Notes: generated by a model not told the origin, from the sequence alone. A stretch of DNA of 64,000 nucleotides from Wuchereria bancrofti (GCA_005281725.1 SSBO01000014.1:780169-844168); one strand, 5' to 3'; positions 1 through 17,942 are shown, numbered from the stretch's first letter. Program-made: numbers and translations.

Positions 1-83
1 TGCTGCACCGACAAGTCTCACTTTTTCATAATTATATATCTGGATTTTTTGATAAAACAAATTTAGCTTTAAAATATTTGTAG

Positions 84-5987
<5,904 letters not shown>

Positions 5988-6059
5988 ATATGCTTATTTG
6001 AGGTGGATTTGTTGTTCACTTTTTTCTCTCTGTTTAAATTAAGAAAGAATGCGCCGATT

Positions 6060-6065
6060 AATAAA
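6060..6065 (+). promoter_or_regulatory. Polyadenylation signal AATAAA of piki-1
   Basis: Canonical AATAAA 73 nt after the piki-1 stop codon. It recurs at 7988-7993 only because this segment is present twice in the assembly. Confidence 0.7.
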
Positions 6066-7202
6066 CATGTACATAATTTTGGAACATTTATTCCATTTTA
6101 TATAGTTGTATGAAATCTGCTTTTTTGTCTTTTCCTTTCTCTGTCCTTTTCTGTTTTCGAAAGATTGGCAGTTTGTCGCGTATGTTTGACTATTTAAAAC
6201 AATATTTCATTCATTTAAGTTATTTCTACACTAACTATAAATATCATTTCAATTTACTGATTGTAGTAGTTTGCTATTTTTATAAAAAACAGTAATTAAG
6301 CATTGGTTTGTATTCCAATGTGATATAGCAAATAGGATAATAACAACATGATCTGTGATAAAAGTAAGTAATTTGAGGTGTAATAATCCTCGATTTGCAT
6401 CACATTCCGTTTATTGTCATTAAAAGGTTAATTGAAAACTTTCTAGGTCCAAATTTTGATATCATTTAGCACTTCGTAACATGTATTTGTTGACAGTAAA
6501 ATGGTTGCTTTTACTGTTCTAGAATTGGATGGCATTGTAGGAATAACGAATTTACTGACTTATCTATTTTATGAAATATATTGTGCAGTTACTTACATTA
6601 ATCTTTTGTATAATAATTTGCTTCTATTTTTCAAGTGAAACTTTTGAATTTCTTTATCTTCAGTTTTTTCCTTGATGATGGATGTAGCATCATCGAATAG
6701 AGTCTTTCATCACATTTCAAATTCAACATTTCTTGGAAGGGATGTCAAGTGATACTTTTTTGATATTTCTAGTATTATGTTATATGAGAGATAAAAATAT
6801 TTTAGAATCATTCCAATCCATGTAATTAATTCATAACGATGATTTCCTATCGTTCTAGGTATGTTATATACTTGTATTATTGTAAATGTCGAGAGTTGAT
6901 CCCTAAGCAGCAATCTTTTTTCCGTTTTCATATCTTAATTGTCAAAATTTGGAGAATATAAAATGTGAAATTAGCTGGTAGTGATTACAATTGTACGTCT
7001 GTATCTTGAAATTCTGCACCTCTAAATTTAGGCTTATCTAATTAGGCTTAGCACCAGTTTTCTATCCTGTTCTATAAGCAGTATTTGGTATAATTCAGGA
7101 TGTCAAGACTTGTAAGTCATTTGTAATGATGAAACTGATTACTGGAGGGAAATGTGGGATTTCCGGACTTGTAAAAATTCAATTGCAATTTTGTTAAAAA
7201 AA

Positions 7203-7457
7203 TTTATTAGAAAACACAAAAACTAAACAGCAGGATTAGCAATCAAAAAAAAAAAACAGAAATTGGTTGATATATCGCTTTTTCACTAAAATTACGCCCT
7301 GCTATTCAAGGATAGGAACGTGAATTGTTATTGATTACACGCTCACTCGGTGTGTTCTGCTCATCAGTTTGCTTATAATACATTTCTGTAGGAACCGTTC
7401 CATCCGGATTTTCAGTAGGATTTACAACGCCAGATCCATCATAATACTGATCGTATG
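7203..7457 (-). other. Extra assembled copy of gene X last exon and poly(A) signal
   Basis: Identical to 9131-9385: last exon 7306-7457 and AATAAA (minus strand) at 7203-7208. It lies in the left arm of the contig-overlap repeat, so it is probably the same physical exon shown twice. Confidence 0.85.
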
Positions 7458-7626
7458 CTAAAATTGATTGGTTTTCGATAACAAAGAAATCAGTTTGAGG
7501 AATTCTCATTTGCTTAATAAACAAAGATTGAGGAGGATTAATTCACGAAAACAGGAACGATACATTCGTGAATGAAAATTGGAAGAAAGTGAAACTAAGA
7601 TACAATCTAGGATGCTAAATCAGATG

Positions 7627-7627
7627 N
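7627..7627. other. Single-N scaffold join
   Basis: One ambiguous base at the junction of the two arms of the 1927-bp repeat. Taken as an assembly join of unknown true size, not a base-calling ambiguity. Confidence 0.9.
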
Positions 7628-7711
7628 TTTTTTTTTTTTTTTTTAATAATAACTGGATATTAAAAATTGGCATACTGGATGCTAAAGATTATGGAATTTA
7701 TAAATTTTTAG

Positions 7712-7915
7712 CTAAATTACCAATTATTGTCTGATACGAATTTGGTTAATCGGGCATTGGAAGTATCGGTCTGGAACTGTGGTTCGTTGGTTGGCGAAAA
7801 TTCAGTGATTGGTTTTGTGCATATTCCACTGCGTAAACTACTGGATACTCCGATGGATCGTAAAGGTATCCAAGTTCTGGATGGTTGGTTCAATTTGAGA
7901 ACAGGTTCGCGGTAA
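7712..7915 (+). other. Second assembled copy of the last piki-1 exon (C2 end)
   Basis: Identical to 5784-5987, including the stop codon and 3' UTR. No upstream piki-1 exons accompany it: the copy starts in the poly-T 84 nt before the exon. It should not be annotated as a separate gene. The intron leading into it in the true genome is probably the one at 5495-5783. Confidence 0.9.
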
Positions 7916-9130
7916 ATATGCTTATTTGAGGTGGATTTGTTGTTCACTTTTTTCTCTCTGTTTAAATTAAGAAAGAATGCGCCGATTAATAAACATGTAC
8001 ATAATTTTGGAACATTTATTCCATTTTATATAGTTGTATGAAATCTGCTTTTTTGTCTTTTCCTTTCTCTGTCCTTTTCTGTTTTCGAAAGATTGGCAGT
8101 TTGTCGCGTATGTTTGACTATTTAAAACAATATTTCATTCATTTAAGTTATTTCTACACTAACTATAAATATCATTTCAATTTACTGATTGTAGTAGTTT
8201 GCTATTTTTATAAAAAACAGTAATTAAGCATTGGTTTGTATTCCAATGTGATATAGCAAATAGGATAATAACAACATGATCTGTGATAAAAGTAAGTAAT
8301 TTGAGGTGTAATAATCCTCGATTTGCATCACATTCCGTTTATTGTCATTAAAAGGTTAATTGAAAACTTTCTAGGTCCAAATTTTGATATCATTTAGCAC
8401 TTCGTAACATGTATTTGTTGACAGTAAAATGGTTGCTTTTACTGTTCTAGAATTGGATGGCATTGTAGGAATAACGAATTTACTGACTTATCTATTTTAT
8501 GAAATATATTGTGCAGTTACTTACATTAATCTTTTGTATAATAATTTGCTTCTATTTTTCAAGTGAAACTTTTGAATTTCTTTATCTTCAGTTTTTTCCT
8601 TGATGATGGATGTAGCATCATCGAATAGAGTCTTTCATCACATTTCAAATTCAACATTTCTTGGAAGGGATGTCAAGTGATACTTTTTTGATATTTCTAG
8701 TATTATGTTATATGAGAGATAAAAATATTTTAGAATCATTCCAATCCATGTAATTAATTCATAACGATGATTTCCTATCGTTCTAGGTATGTTATATACT
8801 TGTATTATTGTAAATGTCGAGAGTTGATCCCTAAGCAGCAATCTTTTTTCCGTTTTCATATCTTAATTGTCAAAATTTGGAGAATATAAAATGTGAAATT
8901 AGCTGGTAGTGATTACAATTGTACGTCTGTATCTTGAAATTCTGCACCTCTAAATTTAGGCTTATCTAATTAGGCTTAGCACCAGTTTTCTATCCTGTTC
9001 TATAAGCAGTATTTGGTATAATTCAGGATGTCAAGACTTGTAAGTCATTTGTAATGATGAAACTGATTACTGGAGGGAAATGTGGGATTTCCGGACTTGT
9101 AAAAATTCAATTGCAATTTTGTTAAAAAAA

Positions 9131-9136
9131 TTTATT
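9131..9136 (-). promoter_or_regulatory. Polyadenylation signal of gene X copy A
   Basis: AATAAA on the minus strand (TTTATT on plus), about 100 nt past the gene X stop codon. The same signal is kept in copy B at 14734-14739. Confidence 0.6.
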
Positions 9137-9233
9137 AGAAAACACAAAAACTAAACAGCAGGATTAGCAATCAAAAAAAAAAAACAGAAATTGGTTGATA
9201 TATCGCTTTTTCACTAAAATTACGCCCTGCTAT

Positions 9234-11033
9234 TCAAGGATAGGAACGTGAATTGTTATTGATTACACGCTCACTCGGTGTGTTCTGCTCATCAGTTTGC
9301 TTATAATACATTTCTGTAGGAACCGTTCCATCCGGATTTTCAGTAGGATTTACAACGCCAGATCCATCATAATACTGATCGTATGCTAAAATTGATTGGT
9401 TTTCGATAACAAAGAAATCAGTTTGAGGAATTCTCATTTGCTTAATAAACAAAGATTGAGGAGGATTAATTCACGAAAACAGGAACGATACATTCGTGAA
9501 TGAAAATTGGAAGAAAGTGAAACTAAGATACAATCTAGGATGCTAAATCAGATGGAAGAAATGACGGAGCAATGTGACTTTGGAAAGATGAAGTAATGTG
9601 ATTTTCTATGTTTTAAATTCAACCTTGCATCTGAACAAAAGACAGATTGTCCGCAACCATTTGAACGTTTCGCCATATTTGTGACATCACTTGTGCATTG
9701 TTCATTTGATCCACGTGAACTTTTTGAAGAATTAAATGAATCCCCTCGGAAACCGCACCTAGTGTCTCCTTAATCGCTCGTATATCGTCTGAAATTCCAT
9801 TGCACCAACATGTTGAAGGTGGCGGATTATACAGCGGCATATCTGAAGGTTAATTTTATGAAAATTTTTTTTCATCAACTCATAGAATAATAGGAAATTC
9901 TTTGCGTATAACATACATATGGGGCGGTTCACACTGCCGATCACTACTGGATGTGTCACATTCGGACGGCAGGTATGGGCCATTATTGTATACGGTTGTT
10001 GCACGTGAGGACGGTTCGGTTGATCGATGACAACATTCGCTGGAGCATCCTCAACGTTGCTAACTGGCGGAACACCTAAACGTTTACCAAAAAGTGGCCA
10101 TTCTTATCTATTATTATTACCTAGATTATTCGATCGTTTTCACACTTTGCAACACTTTTTCCAACTCATTTAGTAATGGCCCTTACTGACGCTTAAACTT
10201 GTACGTGTTTCAACCTAGTTCTTTCATTCTTCAATTAAATACACGTGTCTTGCATGTTTCAATGTGTCACACGTAATGTTATACGTGCATACAAATAATA
10301 TCTTCAAAGTAATAGTAATAAAATTGAAATTGAAAAGAAAAACCAGTATTATTCGAGTTATTGTTTGGGATTCGATTCTTTTTCGTTGCGTTAGAAGCAT
10401 GTGGCTTGGAACGTACTATACGTGTATCATCTATAAAGAAGATTTATGGAACTTTAAAATTTCAGATGAATGGTTTTTTTTCTTTCGGGACCATCTTCAT
10501 TTCTTGTTTTTTTATGTGTACCATAGCTTATCTTAGATAACTGTATATAATAGATAAATGTTATATTTTTGTTAAAATACCAAAACTATTTTTGAAATAG
10601 TTGAAGCATTTATTTCATTTTCGTTTGACATGAAAAGAAGTTAAATAAATAATTTTTACCGTCAATAATAAGCGTTATTTCTTCTTCATCGTCATCAGAA
10701 ACTGCGATATTTCCAGTCTCTTTTTTAGCTGACATTCCTAAAAATGCATTTGAATCATTTCCAGGTAATACAAAATACTGTAGATAGTAAATCCTTTTCT
10801 TATTTCCGCCTTTTAAGCTAATAACCTCCATCCACTTCACTGTAAAACAATCCTTAAGTATATATGAACAAAAATATAGGATCACCTATCCTAATTTCAC
10901 CATTACCAAACAATAACACTTCCATCCCAGTTATGAAGTATAAATATGAGTCGATAAATTTGCATATGATAACGTTCTCCTTACTGTCTTCTATTGATAT
11001 CTTGAATTTGCTTCCTGGTTGGTTGTTGTACAG
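9234..11033 (-). CDS. Gene X copy A: uncharacterised protein, 5'-truncated at duplication junction
   Basis: Unrecognised protein. Exons on the minus strand in transcription order: 11033(open)-10886, 10839-10660, 10075-9917, 9842-9624, 9385-9234 (TGA). Donors and acceptors are canonical and every junction agrees in phase. The last exon is needed because the preceding one ends CAAG|GTTGA; reading through gives a stop after two codons. Visible parts: an N-terminal stretch rich in beta-type residues (VIICKF, SYLYFITG, RIYYLQYFVLPG), an acidic patch (SDDDEEE), a Pro/Asn-rich linker, an alpha-helical segment (ISDDIRAIKETL to VADNLSF), and a polar Tyr/Asn/Thr-rich tail ending SRSYP. No signal peptide or membrane segment is seen. 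The 5' exon(s) are lost where the tandem duplication joins a broken piki-1 copy. AATAAA (minus) lies at 9131-9136. Convergent with piki-1. Confidence 0.75.
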
Positions 11034-11044
11034 TTAGTGATTTA

Positions 11045-12352
11045 GAATTTAGAGAGCGTAACATCTGCCATTAACTCTCGCAGGGATAAAGAATATGGTT
11101 CAAATACACGCATGGTTGTCGGAAGAAGATAAGTTGACCTGCAACACTTCCTAAATGTACTCTTTGAATATCATTCTAAGGTGACAAGTGTAAATAACTT
11201 TTATTTTGTGTGTTTGTCAGTTATAGTAAAAAGTGATTAATCAGCAGTTTTCGAACTGCATTCGTAGTGGCAAAGGAAAACAGTTTAAATTATGTATATA
11301 CAGCTTCGATAAACTTCTTATCGATGTGAAAGAGTGATTTATCCATTATTTCATAGCATTTTTCACGATAGCGCACCTGACGAGTCGAATTTCTGCAATT
11401 GATGAAAGGTTGAATTTTTTTTCCTCTTTTTGTTCACTGGGACAAAATAATGAGGATAACTTTGGTACAAATAAAAATAAAAATAAAGATAATTTTATTG
11501 GTATCAGAATATTTTAGTCTTTTTTACAAAAGGAACTTCACTCTATACATGTAAACTGCAGTGGATAAGGACTGGCCACATATTTTTGAGACTTACTTAT
11601 GACCAACAGGATGGAGATTTGAATGTATTCGTTGGCCACGTTAGAGGATTAAAGATCATTAACGGTCAAGCACCAGATTCTTACGTCAAAACGTGAGTCA
11701 TTTACAATTATATTTTTGATCATCTGATTTACACATAGAAATGTTGCGTGTTTTAACGGAGGTTTTCTTAAATTTGGTTGTTACAGATATCTACGCCCCG
11801 ACCCGCAAAGAAGTTCAAAACGAAAAACGCATGTCGTTAAAAATACTCAAATGCCAACATTTAATGAGGAGGTTTGTAGCTACAGTTTAAGCATTATTTC
11901 GAAACCGATAGTTTAGCTATTAGAAGGATTAAAATTGGTTTAATGATTAACATTTTTAATTATGATAGATTATATATATATATTTTTGATTATGATAGAG
12001 ATTGATTTATGGCCATGCTTAGTAACCAATCACGTGTACATTAGAAATATCACCAAATGTCGCAGTTATTCGATCTTTTTTTTTTTTTTTTTTAATAATA
12101 ACTGGATATTAAAAATTGGCATACTGGATGCTAAAGATTATGGAATTTATAAATTTTTAGCTAAATTACCAATTATTGTCTGATACGAATTTGGTTAATC
12201 GGGCATTGGAAGTATCGGTCTGGAACTGATTTAGTTCAGATTCAGTGTGATTTGGTTTGTGCATATTTTATTGCATAAATTGATGCTGGATACTCTTATG
12301 GGTCGTCAAGACAAATTTCGCTAATTAGTTCAATTTCAGTACAGGTTCACGA
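11045..12352 (+). pseudogene. Broken partial copy of piki-1 (PX/C2 exons)
   Basis: Matches piki-1 exons 16-20. The exon 16 counterpart (about 11058-11190) is frameshifted and meets stops. The exon 17 counterpart (about 11333-11410) is degenerate. The first codons of exon 18 are missing. The middle (11580-12228) equals 5203-5851 with no visible difference, so exon 19 (11787-11871) is intact. The last exon then hits a premature TGA at 12226-12228, just where identity ends. No helical or kinase exons are present, so no active enzyme can be made. Confidence 0.85.
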
Positions 12353-12489
12353 TAAATATGTGTATCTGATAAGGACTTGCTGTTATTTTGAAGACTTTTA
12401 TCCTATAGTTTTATGTAACTTTTCTTTTGTGTCTGTCTTATCGTCATGTAAATTACTTCTGCATTTGTATAAAAAGCAGTGATTAAGCA

Positions 12490-13846
12490 CTGCTTTGAAT
12501 GAGACTGTTGTCGTCGGTAAAGCCAAAAAAAAAAAATAGTTAGTTGTATAGTATAAGGTGCTCAAATTGAAATGATTAAAAATTCACTGAATATTGAAAA
12601 GATATTTTTAATTCACCGTAATACAGACAGCAACAGCCGAAATGAATAAAAACATAAATAAGTGGAAAAGGCATATTGAAAAATAAATGACAGATAGCAA
12701 AGTTCGATTCAAAAAATTCAACGCTTATTCGGCATCTTAAAAACGTGCAAAATGAACTGGATTTCATGGCATAGTAAAAAGAGAAGAATAATAACAGTTT
12801 TCGAACAATAATTATTAATGTCAAACACAGAAGGCAGTACTAAAGGGAAGGAATAGAAAAAAAATTGCTAAATGATAAAGCGAAAAGTTTAGTAAAATGA
12901 GATATTCATCAAATACTCGATGAGCAAAAGCTGTGTTTGTTAAAGAAACTTTCGAGAACTAAGATTCAACACAGTACAGTATTTCTTGGCAAACAAAAAT
13001 TTATCTAAAGCAAATTCAAATTCAAAACAGCATAGAATGATGTCAAACAATCGTTTAACGGTTGCAGATTCTTCAGTGAATTCTTCAGTATAAGCACCAT
13101 TTATCATTTCTACATGAACAGCACATGAAAATGCATCTGACAATATCACAACAGAAGGAATTAAAGCTAGATGTGTTGCTGATATGGGATGAACTATCAG
13201 CAAGTAAACAGATTAATTTTGGAAAAATGATGAAGAATGAGAAGAGCAGCTAGTCATTCAATAAAACAACAATTAGAAATGATCTACTACAATGCAATAG
13301 AGTGATGATTTGATTCAAAAATTAATTTTGCCATACAAAAAAACTTTGCTGAAATTAGAAGTTGCTGCTGAAGATATAGCTTCAAAGGAATGTGATGATG
13401 AAATTTGGTATCCGCCAAGTTAATAGAAAAGATATTTTTACGAAAGTTGGTAGAAATGCATCTGGATACATTAGCCAAACGTAAAAAAGCATAGGAAAAA
13501 GATGATCCAAACAGATCAATAGTAAAAACAAGAGTAACAGCGATAATGACAGAAATTCGGTAGTAAAGGTGATTCTGGCATCTAATAATAATAATAATTA
13601 ATAATGGAAAACAATTCCATCATGGACAGGGTCTATTCATGTTAAAAATACAAAAGGCTGAATAAAATTCAACCCAAAGACATTGAGCTTCTTCAATCGG
13701 AAATGTTGACAAAGCTGAAAAATATCATTAGGTAAATATAGTTTTAAAGTGATCAATAAGCCAAAAGGATGATATGCTTGATTCAACATAAACAAATAAG
13801 AATAACCGATTGTAAAACAATGAGCTATAATTCAAGCATGAATCTC
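12490..13846. other. Sequence in unit B without counterpart in unit A; no gene recognised
   Basis: Between the decayed piki-1 end and the point where similarity to unit A resumes (about 13847 against 6145) lie about 1.35 kb with no match in unit A. The plus strand is purine-rich and less homopolymeric than typical intergenic DNA here, with short interrupted open stretches on both strands. I recognise no protein motif, terminal repeat or target-site duplication. It could be a decayed mobile element, or sequence lost from unit A. Confidence 0.45.
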
Positions 13847-14733
13847 GTCCTTTTTCTCTTCGAAAGATTGACAGTTTGCTGCGTATGTTTGACTATTTAA
13901 AACAATATTTCATTCATGTAATTTATTTCTACACTACCTATAAATATCACTTCAATTTGATGATTGTAGTAGTTTGCTTTTCTTTATAAAAAACAGTAAT
14001 TAAGCATTGGTTTGTATTCCAATATGATATAGCAAATAGGATAATACCAACATTATCTGTGATAAAAGTAAGGTAATCTGAAGTGTTGTTCCACAGGGGA
14101 TCAATGGTGGTAACATGAAAGTACGACAATTTAGTGAACATTCATCATTTTGTTAGTATTATTTAATACATACTGTTATGTTCATTCTCTTCTTATTATT
14201 GTATATGTTCGATATTTTACGATTTCGTACAATATCAATAAAGCTATTGTCAAAGTTATGAAGTTACGGAAGAACAATGCAAAGAGCACAAAAGTCGGAG
14301 GAGGATAATTGATAACAAAATGAAAAAAATTGAACTAGATGTTGGAATTTTCGTAAATATCAATGATAAATGGTTGGAATTCTTGCAAAAAGATCTCACA
14401 TAAGGATGAAAAAGAAAGAGGAAATGAATTTCATAACCCGATGGAAGATGATTAAGGAGTATTGAAGTTAATAAGTGAAAATGAAGCACTGGTAGCCTTG
14501 GCCATATACAAAAACGATGCTGAATCGAATACATAAAAAACATTCGAACTGTGCCTTCGAATGGTCCAAGGAAAAAAAAGCATTTGGTATGACTTCTGAT
14601 TCCGGATATCAAGAGTGCTCTGATTCGACTTGCAAGCTATTTGTAATGATGAAACTGATTACTGGAGGGAAATGTGGGATTTCCGGATTTTTGACATCTT
14701 GTAAAAATACAATTGCAATTTTGTTAAAAAAAA

Positions 14734-14739
14734 TTTATT
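14734..14739 (-). promoter_or_regulatory. Polyadenylation signal of gene X copy B
   Basis: AATAAA on the minus strand, about 107 nt after the stop codon, matching the position in copy A. Confidence 0.55.
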
Positions 14740-14845
14740 AGAAAACACAAAAACTAAATAGCAGGATTAGCAATCAAAAAAAAGAAAAAAAAAAAACAGA
14801 AATTGATTGATATATCACTTTTTTACTGAAATTACGCCCTGCCAT

Positions 14846-16791
14846 TCAAGGATAGGAACGTGAGCTATTATTGATTACACGCTCACTCGGTGTGTTCTGC
14901 TCATCAGTTTGCTCATAATACGTTTCTGTTGGAACTGTTCCATCTGAATTTTCAGTAGGATTTCCGACGCCAGACCCATCATAATACTCATCGTATCCTA
15001 AAATTGTGGTTTTCGATGACAAAAAAAAAATTAGCCTGAAGAATTATTACTTGCTTAAAATCGAATTGATAGATGAATGAATGAATGAATAACACAATGA
15101 TATATTTCAGGTAAGGGAAAAACTTGATAAGTTTACTTATTACTTTAAAATATATCATGCTAATAATGTGTTTTTATTCTTTTCACACATCTCCTCTAAA
15201 CAGGGATTATCTTGAGAAAGATTAATTCACGAAAACAGAACGATACATTCGTGAATGAAATTTAGAAGAAACTGAAATTAAGATGCAATCTAGGATGCTA
15301 AATCTGATGAAAGAAATGATGGGCAGTGACTTTGGAAAGATGATGTGACTTTAATTCGGTAAACTTTTTGGAAGAAAGAAAAAGTCCTATGCTTTATATT
15401 CAACCTTGAAATTGAACAAATGACATATTGTTAACAGTGTCCGCAACTATTTCAACCGTTCGCAAAACTTGCGACATCACTTGTGCATTGTTCATTTGAT
15501 CCACATGAACTTTTTGAAGAATTAAGTGAATCCCGTTGGAAACTGAATTTAGTGTCTCCTTAATCGCTCGTATATCGTCAGAAATTCGGCTGCACCAGCA
15601 TGTTGAAGGTGGCGGATTATACACTGGCATATCTGAAGGTTGACAATTTTATGAATTTTTTTTTTTTTTCATCAGCTCATAAAAAAATAGGAAATTCTTT
15701 GCGTATAATATACATATGGGGCGGTTCACATTGTCGATCACTACTGGATGTGTCACATTCGGACGGCCGGTATGGCCCATTACTGTATACGGTTGTTGCA
15801 CGTGAGGACGGTTCGGTTGATCGATGACAACATTCGGTGGAGCATCCTCAACGTTGCTAACTGGCGGAACACCTAAACATTTACCAAAAAGTGGCCATTC
15901 TTATCTATTATTATTACCTAGATTATTCGATCGTTTTCACACTTTGCAACACTTTTTCCAACTCATTTAGTAATGGCCCTTACTGACGCTTAGACTTGTA
16001 CGTGTTTCAACCTAGTTCTTTCATTCTTCAATTAAATACACGTGTCTTGCATGTTTCAATGTGTCGCACGTAATGTTTGTTATACGTGCATACAAATAAT
16101 ATCTTCAAGGTAATAGTAATAAAATTGAAATTGAAAAAACAAACCAGTATTATTCGAGTTTTTGTTTGGGATTCGGTTCTTTTTCGTTGCGTTAAAAGCA
16201 TGGGGCTTGGAACGTACTATACGTGTATCATCTATAAAGAAGATATGACACTTTAAAATTTCAGATAAATGATTTTTTTTCGGGACCATTTCCATTTTTT
16301 GTTTCATTATGTGTACCATAGCTTATCTTGGATAACTGTTTATAATAGATAAATGTTATATTTTTGTTAAAATATCAAAACTATTTTTGAAATAGTTGAA
16401 GCACTTATTTCGTTTTCGTTTGACACGAAAAGAAGTTAAATTAAATAATTTTTACCGTCAATAAAGCGTACTACTTCACCATTGCCCGCACGAGCTGCAA
16501 TATTTCCGGTCTCTTGTTTACCTGACATTCCTAAAAATGCATTCGAATCATTTCCAGGTAATACAAAGTACTGTAGATAGTAAATCCTTTTCTTATTTCC
16601 GCCTTTTAAGCTAATAACCTCCATCCACTTCACTGTAAAACAATCCTTAAGTATATATGAACAAAAATATAGGATTACCTATCCTAATTTCACCATTACC
16701 AAACAATAAGACCGTAACACTTTCATCCCAGTTATGAAGTATAAATATGAATTGACAAATTTGCATATGACAACGTTTTCTTTACTATCTT
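14846..16791 (-). CDS. Gene X copy B: uncharacterised protein, 5' exon frameshifted
   Basis: Paralogue of gene X copy A. Minus-strand exons: 16791-16679, 16632-16456, 15872-15714, 15632-15405, 14997-14846 (TGA). The last four keep the same splice sites and phases as copy A; length differences are in frame (-3 nt in 16632-16456, +9 nt in 15632-15405). The 5'-most exon has an 8-nt insertion relative to copy A, which breaks the frame into the next exon, and a longer insertion just upstream. The acidic patch of A (SDDDEEE) is replaced (RAGNGE). This copy retains the unduplicated upstream DNA, so the original promoter and first exon should lie beyond 16.8 kb, but I cannot define them (an open minus-strand stretch starts with ATG at 16982). 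It is either functional with another 5' exon or a recent pseudogene. Confidence 0.6.
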
Positions 16792-17379
16792 CTTAAAATT
16801 TTAGGGCGAACGGTCGAACTATTGATATTCTGAGTTTGTTTTTCATCCTTCTTTGCCAGCCGATAGTTACATCTGATTACCGTTCTTTTCGTTGCACTTT
16901 TCAGAAATTGATAAGAAGCTTGTTGGAAATTGAAGAAAAAAAGAATGTGCAGATTGTATAATAGCGAAATCTTTGGTTCCATATGGAATGAAATGTGCGT
17001 GGGTGAGCAGTTAATGACAGAAGATGCTCAGGTAACTATATATTACAGCACTAATTGAAATAGTACCAAAATAACCCGCAAGGAATGGTTCAGTTTTAAT
17101 TTCGTTCAATTTGGAATAATTCGCAGAGAAGAATGAATAATACGAATAAAAATTATGATTTAATGCAGTAAAGTTTATTGTTAATCTGTAAAACGAAAAA
17201 AAAAAATTATCAAAATTAAAATATCTATCACGCATAAAAGAAAAAATTCTGAAATTTATCATTTTGTTCATATTTTTTTTTTCTTTCATCGGGATTTCCT
17301 TTATTAGATAAAAAAAAAAAAGGTAATGAAATAAAAGGATAAAAATAACGATATACTAACCTTTTCCGTTATTAGAATT

Positions 17380-17540
17380 TTTACTGGAAGAATAGCAACA
17401 AGAATTGGATGAAATTAGAAAAAAAAACGAAGGTTCTAGAAGAAGTTGTGCCACTTGCTTTACTGGAACAAGATAATAGGAAATGGATGGAATTAAAAAA
17501 GAGAGAACGTTCTAGAACAAAACCGTTCCACTTAATCACA
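17380..17540. repeat. Imperfect tandem repeat, two ~76-bp units each with TTCTAGAA
   Basis: Two diverged head-to-tail copies beginning 'tttactggaa' share the order: start, GGATG, A-rich tract, TTCTAGAA (17434-17441 and 17510-17517), CCACTT. TTCTAGAA fits the TTCnnGAA core of a heat-shock element. Confidence 0.7.
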
Positions 17541-17612
17541 AAAGAGGAAAATGACGAGTGATAATATGCAGCTTACAGATTTCACATTTCCGTCTGCTTC
17601 ATCTTATCCATT

Positions 17613-17614
<2 letters not shown>

Positions 17615-17650
<36 letters not shown>

Positions 17651-17755
17651 GCATACATACATACGCACATAACAGACTGATACCTACACACATACACATA
17701 CGCGTCCACGTACATGTAAACACAAGAAACTGAACACCTACACACACACACACAC
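17615..17755. repeat. CA-rich microsatellite cluster
   Basis: A (CA)n run from about 17615 to 17647, followed by interrupted CATA/CACA repeats up to about 17755. Translations across it (Thr-His or Cys-Val runs) are not proteins. Confidence 0.95.
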
Positions 17756-17942
17756 ATGCACACCATTGTGATGAAATAATTTTGTGTGCATTCGAAATTT
17801 GCATATTTTGTTGATGGTACGTTTTCAGATAATAAAATCTTATATTTGTGATATATATGTTACAAATATTACTTTTCATCAACTTTTTTATTCTTCATTA
17901 TCTCTTTCTTATGCAGGCAATTATATCAATTAAATAATTTCA

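Noticed and set aside
7306..7524. 72-aa minus-strand open frame taken as a stand-alone small protein
   Set aside because: Only the part below 7457 is coding: an ATTTTAG acceptor precedes it and its phase fits the gene X donor at 9624. It is also the artefactual second copy of that exon.
12576..13478. Several short minus-strand open frames in unit B
   Set aside because: No splice-linked continuation, no recognisable motif, and none is kept in unit A.
17551..17882. Thr-His and Cys-Val rich open frames
   Set aside because: Translations of the CA microsatellite on either strand.
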